DNA from: Diphasiastrum complanatum
Lineage: Eukaryota > Streptophyta > Lycopodiopsida > Lycopodiales > Lycopodiaceae
Reading direction: 5' to 3'
Assembly: GCA_029204225.1 (NCBI GenBank)
Contig: CM055105.1
Span: 50,282,745-50,346,744 of the forward strand
Length of the DNA stretch: 64,000 nucleotides
In this document: one piece after another, positions 10,804-21,257 of the stretch
How the letters are laid out: every line of letters starts with the position of its first letter
Numbering within the stretch: the first letter of the stretch is position 1
Program-made: the position numbers and the translations under genes
Notes under the pieces: model-generated
What the model was told of the DNA's origin: nothing
What the model saw: only the letters and a program-made list of their open reading frames with translations
The model's database searches: none

Positions 10804-13800
10804 CTAGCTTGGTTCAATCATTGCTTTACTAATCACTCCAAGTGATGATCTGAACTTCATAAAAGATGTCTTTTGAAGTGGTTTAGTAAGTAGATCAGCT
10901 ACACATTCATTGCTTGGAACATGCTCCAAAGCAATCTCCTTGGCTTGCACCATTTCTCTCACAAAGTGATGGCATATCTCAATGTGCTTAGATCTTGCAT
11001 GGAAGATTGGGTTAGATGCAAGGTGTTGGGCTGATATATTGTCATTGTAGATGATTGGTGCCTCCTCTGAATCCATGATCTTTAGTTCCACCAATAATCT
11101 CTTGATCCAAAGTACCTCCTTTGTAGTGGTTGTCAAAGCTTTGTACTCGGCCTCGGTTGAAGATAGAGATATAGTTTCTTGCTTTTTTGAAAGCCATGAA
11201 ACCACACCTTCTCCTATGAAAGTTGAATAGGCACTTGTTGATTTCCTATCCCTCTTGTCCCCTGCAAAATCCGAATCACTAAATGCATGAAGGTTAATCA
11301 TATCTCCTCTATATAGAATCCCAAAATCCAATGTACCCGAGATGTATCTTAGAATCCTCTTAGCCTTTTTCCAATGGATATTCAATGGCTTTTGCATGGA
11401 TTGGCTCAACCTACATACACTAAAGCTAAGATCTGGTCTAGTTATAGTGATCCACATTAAGGAACCTATAAGTTGCCTAAACAAAGTGATGTCCATGAAG
11501 GATCTTTCATCATCTTCATTTGGCACTTTTACATCTTGCTCCATTGGTGTGTCAACACTTTTGCATACTTCCATCTTAAACTTCTTCAAAAGACTTTGAG
11601 CATAGTTTACTTGACTTATAAAGATAAAATCAGACCCTCTAAGTACTTCTATGCCTAAGATGAAGTGAAGACACCCTAGATCTACCATCTTGAACTCTAA
11701 GGATAGATCTATCTTGATTTTTTCAATACCATCAACACTATTTCCACTAATGATGATGTCATCTACATAAATGAGTAAAAGTACAATACCAACATCATCA
11801 AACTTAATGTAAAGAGTGGGATCATATTCACTTTGAACAAAAGAAAGTGAAATAAGATAGCAATGTAGTCTTGAATTCCAAGATCTCGAGGCTTGCTTCA
11901 AGCCATAGATGCTTCTTTGGAGATGGCATACTTTGTTCTCCATTCCATGCTTGATGAACTCTTGTGGCTGCTCCATATATATATCCTCTTCAAAAAAACC
12001 ATTCAAGAAAGCATTAGAGACATCCATTTGACATAGAATCCATCCAAAATGTGATGCAAGTGCAATGATTAGTCTTATTGTGACCATCTTGGCCACGGGT
12101 GCAAAAGTTTCCTCATAGTCTATCCCTCTCTCTTGAGCATAACCTTTTGCAACTAATCTTGCTTTATGTTTGTTAACACTCCCATTTGCATTCAACTTAA
12201 GCTTGAAGACCCACTTGCATCCTATTACATTCCTTTGAGGTCTCTCAACAAGCAACCAAGTTTCATTCTCAATCAAGGCATCATACTCATCCAACATAGC
12301 TTTATACCATTCTTTGGAGTTCAATGCATCTTCAACATTAGACGGTTCTTCAAAACTAGATAAAGCATAAGAAGTGGATGAGATACCCTCAACTTGCTGT
12401 CCTTTGCCTTGATATGTGAGCCTTGATGGCTCCACTTTTGCCCTTGAAGATCTCCTTGGTGTGATAGGTGGGTTTGGTGCTTGCTCCTCCATGAGCTCCT
12501 CCTCAAAACCAAGATCTTGCTCCTCGGCCATCTTCTTCTTGATTGTTGGAGCACTTGAGCCTTCTTCAAGCATATGCATATGATGTTCATCAAAGATGAC
12601 ATCCCTTGAAACAACAAATTTGTTCAAGGATGGGAGATAGACTCTGTAGCCCTTGCTTGAGCTTGCATATCCAAGCATGATCCCTCTTGTGGAAGATGGA
12701 TCCTCCTTGGTTCTTGTTTCCAATGGCACATGCACATAACATATACACCCAAAAACTTTCAAGTGATTAAGATTGGGTTTCTTTCCACACAACATCTCAT
12801 AAGGAGTTTTGCCTTCAATTGCTTTGCAAGACACCCTATTCATCAAGTAGTTTGCACATACAAGAGACTCACCCCAAAAGGATTTGGGCAAACAAGCATC
12901 TAATCTTAAAGCCTTAGAACATTCACATAATGTTCTATTCCTTCTTTCAGCAACTCCATTTTGTTGAGGAGTGTAAGGACAAGAAGTCTCTTTCTTGATC
13001 CCTTCCTCCTCACAAAAGGCCTTGAACTCATTGGAGATGAATTCTCCACCATTGTCACTTCTAAGAATCTTGATGCTATGATTATGATGCTTTTCCACAA
13101 ACAACTTGAACTTTACAAAAGTATCAAATACTTGAGACTTGAAGGAAAGTAAGAACACCCAACAATATCTTGAGTAGTCATCAATGAAGGTTAAAAACAT
13201 GGATGAACCTCCATTAGATTTGGTGCTAGCAATGTGCACATCCGAGTGTATGAGTTCAAGAGGATGAGATGACTTTGTGATGGAGTTAGGAAACACCTTC
13301 TTATGTGCCTTGGATAAGGCACAAGCTTCACAAACCTTGTCTTCCTTCCCAATAGACCTTGGTAGGCCTAAAGCATACTCCTCCTTGATCATAGCCTCCA
13401 TGGAACCCGAGTTGACATGTCCAAGTCTTTTGTGCCATAAAGTAAAAGTAGATATCTTGCTCTTCTCGGCCAACATGACAACATTAGTATCCACAAATGC
13501 ATCCAACTTATAAAGTTTGCCAAGTCTAGTGCCCTTAGCCACTATCTTACCCTTCTTCTTGATGAAACATTCATTTGAAGCAAAGTCAACATTGAAACCA
13601 TTGTCTACCATTTGGCCAACACTTAGTAGATTCTTTGTTATTGTAGGAATGTACAAAACACCTTCTATGTTGATCTTTTTGGAAGATCCTAAGCAAAGGG
13701 GAATGCTACCAACTCCTTCAATCTTACAAGCTTCATCATTTGCTGTATAGATAGACTTTATAGGTCCATCATAAGATAAGAGAGAAGAGAAAAACTCCCT

Positions 13801-14771
13801 TTTACTAGTCATGTGTGAACTAGCACCCGAGTCAATCCACCAAGGATCTTCTCCTTTGAAGCTTGTTGAAAAAAATATGGACATCATGAGAGAGTCCTCA
13901 TGTGAACTCTCCTCCTCCTCCTCTTTGCTCATGTTGGCTTGGCTTTGATCTTGCTTCCTCTTGAAGCATTCCGAGGCATAATGCCCCATCTTGCTACAAT
14001 AGTAGCACTTCACCTTTGATTTGTCCTTCTTGACTTTGGTGGTTGATGGAGATGCCTTTGGGGGTCCTTCTTGATCCTCAAGCTTTGTAGACTTCTTGAA
14101 TGTTGATCCTTTGCCTTTGGACTTGCCTTTGCCTTTGGTGAAGAGAGCTTGGTCATCTCCACCTTGGATGGAAAGCCTATCCATCCTCTCTTGCATTTGG
14201 CTCCTTCTTGATTCCTCGGCCATGAGTGTGCCTTGGAGTTCTTCAAGTATGGGTAGCTTACCCATAATTGCATATACCTGAACCAAATTGTCAAATTCAA
14301 AGCTTAGTCCATTCAATATGAGTTGAACAAGCTCTTCATCCTTGATAGGTCACCTATAAAGGCTAGCTCTTTGTTCAATTCCTTTACTCTTAGGACAAAA
14401 GTATGTGCACTCTCTCCTTTCTTTTGATAGCTTCTATAGATTTGATTCTTCAAAGCTAACATTCTAGTTTGGTTCTTGGATTCATAGACCTTTTGCAAAG
14501 TCTCCCAAGCATCTTGAGCTGAAGTGCAATCTCCTACCTCTCTTAAGAGTTCATTTGCAACATTCATTTTTATGCAATGTAGTGCAACATTGCACCTCTT
14601 GATGTATTTGGCTTTTTCTTGAGGATGAATAGGTTCACCCTCCTTACCATTTACAATTTCCATCAGATCTTGCATGATCATGATAGATTCCATTCTAACT
14701 TTCCATATGGAATAGTTAGTTTTGTTGAGCCTTTCATTAGTATCCAAAAGATATGCATTTATAGATGCCAT
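10804..14771 (-). CDS. Copia gag-pol polyprotein with one frameshift
   Basis: The ATG at 14771 starts a 152-codon gag N-terminus (UBN2/gag type). A one-base shift near 14347-14356 ends that frame, and the neighbouring frame then continues without a stop for about 1170 codons. In this second part I see a zinc knuckle CYYCSKMGHYASEC (residues about 104-117), aspartic protease DSGASSH (162-168), the GAG-pre-integrase motif LWHKRLGHVN, integrase catalytic residues in HSDVH and DNGGEF with YTPQQNG downstream, reverse transcriptase YVDDIIISG, and RNase H ending in ADLLTKPL. The polyprotein supplies the capsid and all enzymes for reverse transcription and integration. The shift separates gag from pol and probably inactivates the copy, although everything else looks intact. 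It could also be a sequencing error. Confidence 0.92.
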
Positions 14772-15570
14772 CTAGTCTCCTAATCAAGGACTTGACACAA
14801 ATGAAGGTTACTTCTATTGATTTGATTGAAGGTCTACCTTATCCCACTTCTTAGGGACCTGAAAAGATCAGTAATAGACTTCCTATAAAGATCTAAGAAT
14901 GATCTCTAACAAAATCAAATCATAGAATACTAGAAACAATGCACTTGCTTGATTGAAGTAGACAATACTAGTAGAATTGCCCCTCTTTCTATAAAGAACA
15001 TTAAAGCTTCCAAATGATCTGATCAAGAGTGAATTTCAGCAACCTAATATACTTCCAAAATCACTTGTAAAATATATAAATGGAACTTAATGAGGATGCA
15101 ACACAATCTACTATCCAATCACAAGCAAAAAATGATCAAAATTGATGAAAAATTGATCTAATTTGGTGCATAAGTCAAGCAATGGTTGGACTGAACCTAA
15201 ATCACTTTATGAGGTGCCTACTACACCTTAGAACAGCCTTGAAGAGTCCCCAAAACTCTGATCTTCCCTCTCCTTGAATGCTAGAAAGCCTTCTCTATGA
15301 AATCACCTCCAAAACTCGCTTAGAAATCAATGCTTGGAGCAAGCAAAACTTGCTATCTTGGTAATGTGAATTGAATTCAACTTTGCCTCTGGTTTTAGAC
15401 ACCTAAACACCTGCAAATGAAGTCACACAACACCAATCTCCAATGTATTTGACTCACTTTGAGTTCTAGAATCAATACTAGATGCTAAGATCCAATCTAC
15501 ACAAGATTTAGATCAAAAATTGTGATCAAATTGAATGAAAACCAAGGATTTAGCTCATTTCAGCCTTTAG
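14772..15570 (-). other. Copia leader between primer site and gag
   Basis: About 800 bp of non-coding leader of the young Copia element. No ORF or structured element stands out. It would hold the RNA packaging signal by analogy with other retrotransposons. Confidence 0.5.
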
Positions 15571-15582
15571 GCTCTGATATCA
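15571..15582 (-). other. Primer-binding site, initiator Met-tRNA type
   Basis: On the minus strand TGATATCAGAGC directly follows the 5' LTR. It differs by one base from TGGTATCAGAGC, the usual plant Copia primer site complementary to the 3' end of initiator tRNA-Met. Confidence 0.88.
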
Positions 15583-16264
15583 TGTGAAAATTACAGCAAA
15601 TAAGGATCCTAAAACACTTGAAATGATGAGGGAAACAATAGATTATGATTTCATAAGATTAGCACAAGTTGAACCATCAAAATCCATCAAAAATCTATGC
15701 TTGAACCTCACTAAATGGCCCAAATCCTTGAAGAAGGCTTCACACGTGTGAAAGTACGGCCTCCCACAGTCTGAGTACTGTACACCAGACCTACATTCAA
15801 TCCTATAATCATTAGTAATCACAAGTACTCAAACAATTATGAACATAGAGAGCAATTGCACCATTATGAGAGAAAAAACATGAAATTGCTTGATTGATTT
15901 CGGTGAGATATCATCACCTATATATACATGATCCATCACGGTTTTGGGCAGGTATGAGTAGCCCTAAACCTATCCCTAATGCTAATTTTGGTGGATCTTT
16001 CATTCCTACCAAGTTAGGGTTGGAATCTTGGAGATCCCTCAACAATGCAAAAATTACCAAAAATAGCTCCTATTTTTTCTCCCTTGTATCTAAGCATAAT
16101 TTGGACTCATTCCAAAGGTTCTAACACTTATGTCTACTTGAGAACATCCTTATGAATGGAATCCTATGCTATTTGGCACGTGTGATAAGCCACATCATGA
16201 CCATCTAACTATTTACAAGTCATATGACCAAAACTAGTCAAGCTAGAATTGTGAATTTTTAACA
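15583..16264 (-). repeat. Copia 5' LTR (element orientation)
   Basis: 682 bp, partner of 10108-10789. It ends AACA before the right CTAG. On the minus strand it should carry the element's promoter. TATATATACATG near 15918-15930 is the only AT-rich TATA-like stretch I noticed. Confidence 0.93.
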
Positions 16265-17593
16265 CTAGTCTATGCTGGATAAGAAAAAATAAATGGAGCA
16301 ACACATCTTAGATATGAGTTCTAAAAATACACTCATTAGCTAGAAGGTGATTCAGCTGGACAAAGAGTTGAAGATTTCCAAGCAACACGAATCTAAATCT
16401 AATGCTGAGAAGAAGAATGCACAACACTTGGCTGATCGCCTAGAAGACTATGTCAGTTCACTACAGAATGCGCTTACAACCGCCCAAGACCAAGTGGACA
16501 AGGCTGTGCAGGATGCAAAGCAACAAGTGCAATTGCTCCAGGGTCAACTGCTGATGGCTGAACAAGATCGCACACGTCTCCAAGGAGAATTGGATGCGAC
16601 CACCCTTGAGCATGATGCGTATCTACAGACGCAAATACCTAATTATCTGGTAACTCCGACGGAAATTGCGTATTTGTTTAGAAAGGTTGAAACCTATAAA
16701 GTGGCCCTTCAAGGATTCCAAGGCTGCTTTGACAGATTCAAGGGTACAACTTCAACTGAGTTGACAAAGGCCAAAACAACCATCAACGAATATGAAAAGG
16801 CTACCACTCAAGTTTTGCAGTCCACCCCTCAAATTTCAGTTTCGGTCATGTCGCAGTTCTCCCCTCCGCACCAAGACGACACAACTATGGATATAGAGTT
16901 AGATGCGGGCATGGACCAGGATGGAGCCCCAACGTTGAAGAAGAATAGCCAGTTCCACAAGCAACGCAAGCAGGTCCATCAACTTCCAGGCCCACACCAT
17001 TTGTTCAGACGACCAATCAGTGTCAAGGACCAAATCCAGAGCTTTTTAGCGCAACATCCTCATGAGTTCTCGCGTGGTGGTTGGGTCATCAAGTTTAACA
17101 CCTCTGAAATTGAGGTCGACAAAGAATTGGATAAGATACTTGCCTTGGGGGGAGCAGTCGGCTTGGAGAATTACAGTTTTTGAGAAAACTTCGGAATCCA
17201 TCAAGAATTATGTGGCCAGCCCCCGCCAGTTGCGTGCCAATGTCGCACATAAATAAATGAAAGGATTTGGGATTGGCCATGGACAAAATTACCATCCATA
17301 CGCCGAATTGGCCAAAAATCCACCAACCTTACAGTTGGGAGATATCAGTGGACTTCCATCGAGCCCTACAAGCATACCAGCGGGAGTATATCCACTCTCC
17401 CAATCCAACAGTGAGGAAATCGTCGTTGTTCGCAAACGATCTTACTCTATTGGTGTCCGTTGTTTTGCGATGGGATGAATGTCTTCCCACTTTGGCATTC
17501 GATCCGAATAAGCCAATGGCGTCAGATAGTATTAAGGATCAGTTGCCAGTGGCCCGATTATATTTTTATGCTGCAATGATGGGAGGCTCCTAG
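16265..17593 (+). pseudogene. Accessory ORF of the Gypsy relic, 3' part with coiled coil
   Basis: This continues the ORF cut by the Copia insertion. From 16347 there is an open frame of about 278 codons. It begins with a long heptad-like helix rich in K/E/Q/A (LDKELKISKQHESKSNAEKK..., DQVDKAVQDAKQQVQLLQGQ) that I read as a coiled coil of roughly 90-100 residues. A second helical part follows (about residues 105-160), then an acidic linker and a basic stretch. It is shifted near 17180, and a further open stretch, 17267-17593 (MGLAMDKITIHTPNW...), follows in another frame. I know no family for it. Coiled coils occur in gag-like or structural proteins of retroelements, so an assembly role is possible but unproven. 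Confidence 0.5.
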
Positions 17594-17610
17594 AAATCTC
17601 GATTCACAGC

Positions 17611-18400
17611 TTGGACGACTTCAAAATGGATCACCGGAGCTCATCGTTGTTTTTTGCCGCACAACCTAGATTTCAACACTGCCCGACTCGATTTCAAATA
17701 GTCCTGACGAATGAAGACTGTTCGAAGACTGAAGAAGAAAGAGAGTTGATGCAGCTTACACCATACAGAAAGCTGATCAGATCACTGATGTACCTTGTAG
17801 ATAACACACGTCCTGACATTGCTTATGCGGTGTTCAAGATGAACCAATTATGTACGAATCCAAGCTCAACTCATTGGAAGATTACAAAATGAATGTTGCA
17901 ATACCTTCAATTAACGAAAAATTTTGGTTTGTGTTATTCTCATGATGCAGGGTTCCAGATGCTTTCCTATAGTGATGTTGCAAAAGTGTCTCAAGGGGAT
18001 GCACCATCGCGTCAGGAGAAGCAATTTTCTGGGTCAACAAGAAACAGACCATTGTGGCTCAGTCATCTTGCGAAGTAGAGTACGTTGCAGCAGCAAAGAT
18101 GGGTAATGAAATCATTTGGCTCAAACAGTTCCTTGACAAACTGGACGAAACAAGGAATGAGTCTCTGATTTTGCAGATGGACAATACATCTGACAAAGGA
18201 TCATGTGTTTCATTCAAGAATGAAACACATCGCAATCAAGTATCACTTGATAAGGGATCTGATCGGGAAGAAGATGTTGCAGACTATTTTCATTGGAACA
18301 AAGGAGATGGTGGCTGACATTTTCACAAAGGCCTTAGACAAAGGTCTGTACGAGAAACAGAGGAGTAGTCTTGGAGTCATCAAGCTACCACGCTTTGAGA
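17611..18400 (+). pseudogene. Copia RT/RNase H 3' fragment
   Basis: Broken frames together read like the C-terminal part of a Copia pol: TPYRKLIRSLMYLVDNTRPDIAYAV (RT thumb/connection), a degraded RNase H stretch with SSCEVEYVAAAKMGNEIIWLKQFL, and MVADIFTKALDKGLYEKQRSSLGV, the conserved 'ADIxTKAL' end. Stops at about 17890 and frameshifts near 18050 and 18220 inactivate it. The 5' two thirds of the element are missing; the sequence abuts the accessory-ORF relic at about 17600. It runs into an LTR-like region after 18590. Confidence 0.75.
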
Positions 18401-18460
18401 GGGAGCTGAAGAAACAAAACGTTTCTATTACCAAAGCTTTGCTAGCTTTCAGCCCTCAGT

Positions 18461-18575
18461 TTGACGAAAAGACACGAAGCGAAAATGTTCTCGAACGTGA
18501 CGAAAAGACACGTAGCAAAAATGTTCGCGAACATCTTGATGAAAAGACACGAACGCAAAAAGTTCGTGAAAGAAA
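18461..18575 (+). repeat. Three tandem units of about 36 bp
   Basis: Three consecutive copies share GACGAAAAGACACGAAGC-type starts and AAAATGTTCGCGAAC-type ends (starting near 18461, 18499 and 18537), with drift between copies. They lie just after the RNase H end of the Copia fragment and before its LTR. The frame stays open through them (DEKTRS.NV.E repeated), so they may have extended the protein's C-terminus. Confidence 0.65.
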
Positions 18576-18591
18576 TTTTTTTGTGATACAG

Positions 18592-19134
18592 TAGGAGAAA
18601 GTCAGACGACGCGAAAGTCAAATGACTCGAAGTGATACAAAAATCTTCGCAACACTTTTTGACCTTCATGCTCCAAAGGATTAGGAAGATCATGCAAGTA
18701 CCATGAAGTACAAAAACCCTGATCTGACATGATGATGTCAGCGGAAGAGCGTTACGACGTGCCTAACCCACATCTCTTGTAATCCATGATTAGTTATAGA
18801 TTGTTTAGTCTATCTGATCTGATGTGTACTCTAAATGTATGCAATTACTAGATGTATAAGATGCATACAGTAGCAGATAGAAAATATACATAATACAGAA
18901 TAGAAGTTCGCCTGTGAGCGAGACAATTTTGTAAGCAAGATCCACAGAGATCCAAAAAGTCCGCTAGTAAGCGAGACGCTACTCGTGAGAAAACACTATT
19001 TTCTCTCATGCCAATGTGCTCGAAATCAAGAGGATCAATAGATGATACTGTAGCTATTACGCACATATCACTCTCAATTTTGTCTGATCTTGAATAAATT
19101 ACTGTCTACTATCACTTGTGTGTCTCATCCACTT
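18592..19134 (+). repeat. Copia LTR (plus orientation), boundaries approximate
   Basis: The stretch after the RNase H fragment is related, in inverse orientation, to the LTR at 19409-20052. Shared blocks include ATACAGAATAGAAGTTCGCC versus ATACAGAATACATGTCCGCC and TCCGCTAGTAAGCGAGACGCTACT versus its counterpart. It ends near GTCTCATCCA. I could not fix the start. Confidence 0.5.
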
Positions 19135-19142
19135 GCTTTGAA

Positions 19143-19256
19143 GAGTCCTTCGCCCTTGAGTATTAGAGATGTCTTAACTTTCCAGGCTAGAAAGTTAGAT
19201 CCTGAAGAATAAAGTATAGTGCAGATATTGCTCTGCATGCTGTTGATCGAAGCCAT
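19143..19256 (-). pseudogene. Copia gag N-terminal fragment
   Basis: On the minus strand an ATG at 19256 opens MASINSMQSNIC..., then GSNFLAWKVKTSLILKGEGLF, the start of a Copia gag (compare 'NGSNYHLWKFKMKTLL' in other copies here). It stops abruptly after about 38 codons, where it meets the inverted LTR piece ending near 19134. It belongs with the primer site at 19396-19407 and the LTR at 19409-20052. Confidence 0.6.
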
Positions 19257-19395
19257 TGTTTCTTGAAGTCTGTTTCTTTGTTGATGGTTGTCTATTTGAA
19301 TGCTTGGCCTCCTGGATCTGCTAGCTTCTTGGCTATGTCAGAATATGACAGGATAACCCACTCCGATACCACTGATGAGAAGAGGATCGTGATGT

Positions 19396-19407
19396 GCTCT
19401 GATACCA
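19396..19407 (-). other. Primer-binding site, initiator Met-tRNA type
   Basis: GCTCTGATACCA on the plus strand is the exact complement of TGGTATCAGAGC. A second, imperfect copy (CTCCGATACCA followed by CTGATGAGAAG) lies 38 bp to the left, so the PBS/LTR edge is partly duplicated. Confidence 0.85.
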
Positions 19408-19408
19408 C

Positions 19409-20052
19409 TGATGAGAAGAAAAGGTGATTGATTGATGAGAAATTCGTCGGATTCGCGAAACTCTCACGAAGGTGAATCAATCACGACTCTCTTCAGCTCG
19501 GATGCGGTTCAGATGCGACCACTGGACACTGCCAACTGAATCGCTCCTACAATCCTCCAGAGTGTAGTCAATCAGTACTGATCTACATTCATAAAATTAA
19601 TGCAGCATTCGACTTAGTTTCAACCAAATTGCGGAATTCAAGTGAACAAGAAAACTCAGACATATGAAATATCAACATAAGCATTCAACATCCAAGATCA
19701 AACACAACAAGAAAATAATATATATTAATTTTTTCTGAATTTCTTCAAGCACTGCATGCGAATCCACGCAGTGCGTTGGTGTGAAAGAAACACGGTTCTC
19801 TCACAAGTAGTAGTCTCGCTTCACTAGCGGACAGTTGGATCTTCTGATCCTAGACATAATTGTCTTCACGCGCAGGCGGACATGTATTCTGTATATCGTC
19901 TTGATTGCTTACTAGCATCAGACTTCTTCACTCTGTTACACTCTATGTATTCTATTTTTGATCTATATGTCAAGTATAATCCAATAGGTATGGTCTCTCT
20001 GTGTAAATCACGTGGGACCATTGCCTAGCTGCATTCACACAAATTTATGACA
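19409..20052 (-). repeat. Copia LTR (minus orientation)
   Basis: About 644 bp from TGATGAGAAG next to the primer site to TTTATGACA, which reads TGTCATAAA...TCATCA on the minus strand. It has a TG...CA structure and is related to the LTR at 18592-19134 in opposite orientation. Confidence 0.65.
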
Positions 20053-20549
20053 AAATTAGCCCACGAGAGGCATCCATCCAACCATCCATGCTTTCACCAT
20101 TAAGCAGCACATTTGCCTCAGTAATGCCCCACCAAAACTGGTCGATATCCCTTATAGCTAAACGATCAACATCTATCTTGCACTGGCAGCTAACCACTCA
20201 TGCTTTATACCCAAATTCGAGCAACATCTATGTATCAATGGTTAACTCGTACAGTTCGAATATGTCACCCCGCACACCACAAGGCACAGACTATGCTTTC
20301 ACCTACTGAGGGATCACTTTGCCTCATCTGTCCTAAGTGTAGACAGCTCCAGGCCCGAACCGCGAGAACTGACTATGCCTACACCTCAAGGGTAGCACCT
20401 CGTCACATCAAATCCCCCGTTTTGCCAATCACCTCGATCGTGGACGCACCCGTGCTTACACTGTGGGCAACACCTTGCACAACGATTGTCGTGACGAGTC
20501 CCAAAAAGCGGCCATCCTTGTGAGACTCGCGTAGCTAATCAACTAGTCG
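20053..20549 (-). other. Leader remnant of a truncated Gypsy element
   Basis: Roughly 500 bp left of a minus-strand primer site. It is likely the 5' internal sequence of the element whose LTR is at 20564-21257. No coding motif is visible; stretches repeat words such as CACAGACTATGCTTTCACC with small changes. It is cut on the left by the Copia LTR. Confidence 0.35.
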
Positions 20550-20561
20550 GCTCTGATACCA
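20550..20561 (-). other. Primer-binding site, initiator Met-tRNA type
   Basis: GCTCTGATACCA is the exact complement of TGGTATCAGAGC and lies 2 bp from the TG start of the adjacent LTR. Confidence 0.85.
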
Positions 20562-20563
20562 CA

Positions 20564-21257
20564 TGCTGAGCTGGCACCTCAAGGGCACTAGGACTTGAGA
20601 GCGATTTCTCCAAGACACACTTAAGTCCAACATTCATCCGTCATGAAGTTACTTAAAAGCCAACTTCGAAAACATAACAAGCCTAACCATTCAACCAACC
20701 CTAAATCCAACTAAGAATTCGTCCCCAAAAGGTAATCAAAAGCAAAGACAAGTCACACATGAAAACCCAACTCATAGTGGTTGCCAAACTGACCAAATGG
20801 CACAATGGCGAGCCACACATCGGTGATGTGGACCCTTAGGCGCTAGTGATGCACAAAGGTTATAGTAAGGGTCCTTCCACTTGGACCAGTCCCGGAGGTG
20901 AAATAAAAATGGTAATCATCCCCAAGCATCAACTTTATTAAATTTGGAAGATGTTACATTCATACATAGACTGACTAGTTTCGGGGCCACCGATACGTGC
21001 TAGGCATTGTGCCTGGCTCGTGCTGGTAGATGGAGTTGAGACATGGCTACTAGATTCTTGGCGATGGCTGCCCAAGTTTCTGTCTACCGAACTCCCTCCT
21101 ATAGTTCTGGTGCGCTTTGACGCGCCCCCTCTGTCCTCGAATATAGTGCTTTTTGATAAAGCACACTTTTCTATACTTAGTTTTTATTTTGCTGATTACA
21201 CTTGGCAAGCCTGGCAGAATCAGTCTACCTCTCGGATATGAGTCCTGGGAGCCGTCC
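20564..21257 (-). repeat. Gypsy LTR, truncated, same family as 37613-38522
   Basis: It shares long blocks with the LTRs at 37613-38522 and 40952-41824 (AAGTC(C/T)AACATTCATCC, GTCCCCAAAAGGTAA, GGGTCCTTCCACTTGGAC, TTTATTTTGCTGATTA). It breaks off after GGGAGCCGTCC, where a Copia LTR begins at 21258. Unlike the 4.2-kb copy, it keeps a clear primer site, so it shows what that family originally used. Confidence 0.75.

Larger units (their letters stand above)
10108..16264 (-). mobile_element. Young, nearly complete Ty1/Copia retrotransposon
   Basis: A 6157-bp minus-strand element bounded by two 682-bp LTRs of identical length that differ at about seven positions by eye (around 1%), starting TGTGAAAATT and ending TTTTTAACA. 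It is flanked by a CTAG repeat (10104-10107 and 16265-16268), has an initiator-Met-type primer site next to the right LTR and a purine tract next to the left LTR. The order LTR-PBS-gag-protease-integrase-RT-RNase H-PPT-LTR is that of Ty1/Copia. It sits inside the accessory ORF of the older Gypsy relic, so it is the later arrival. Confidence 0.93.

Noticed and set aside
18461-18575. CRISPR-like array
   Set aside because: Only three drifting tandem units with no unique spacers, in a plant retroelement.
20053-20549. Protein-coding gene on the plus strand (73-107 codon frames)
   Set aside because: Lies between LTR and primer site of a minus-strand element; no motif in either frame.
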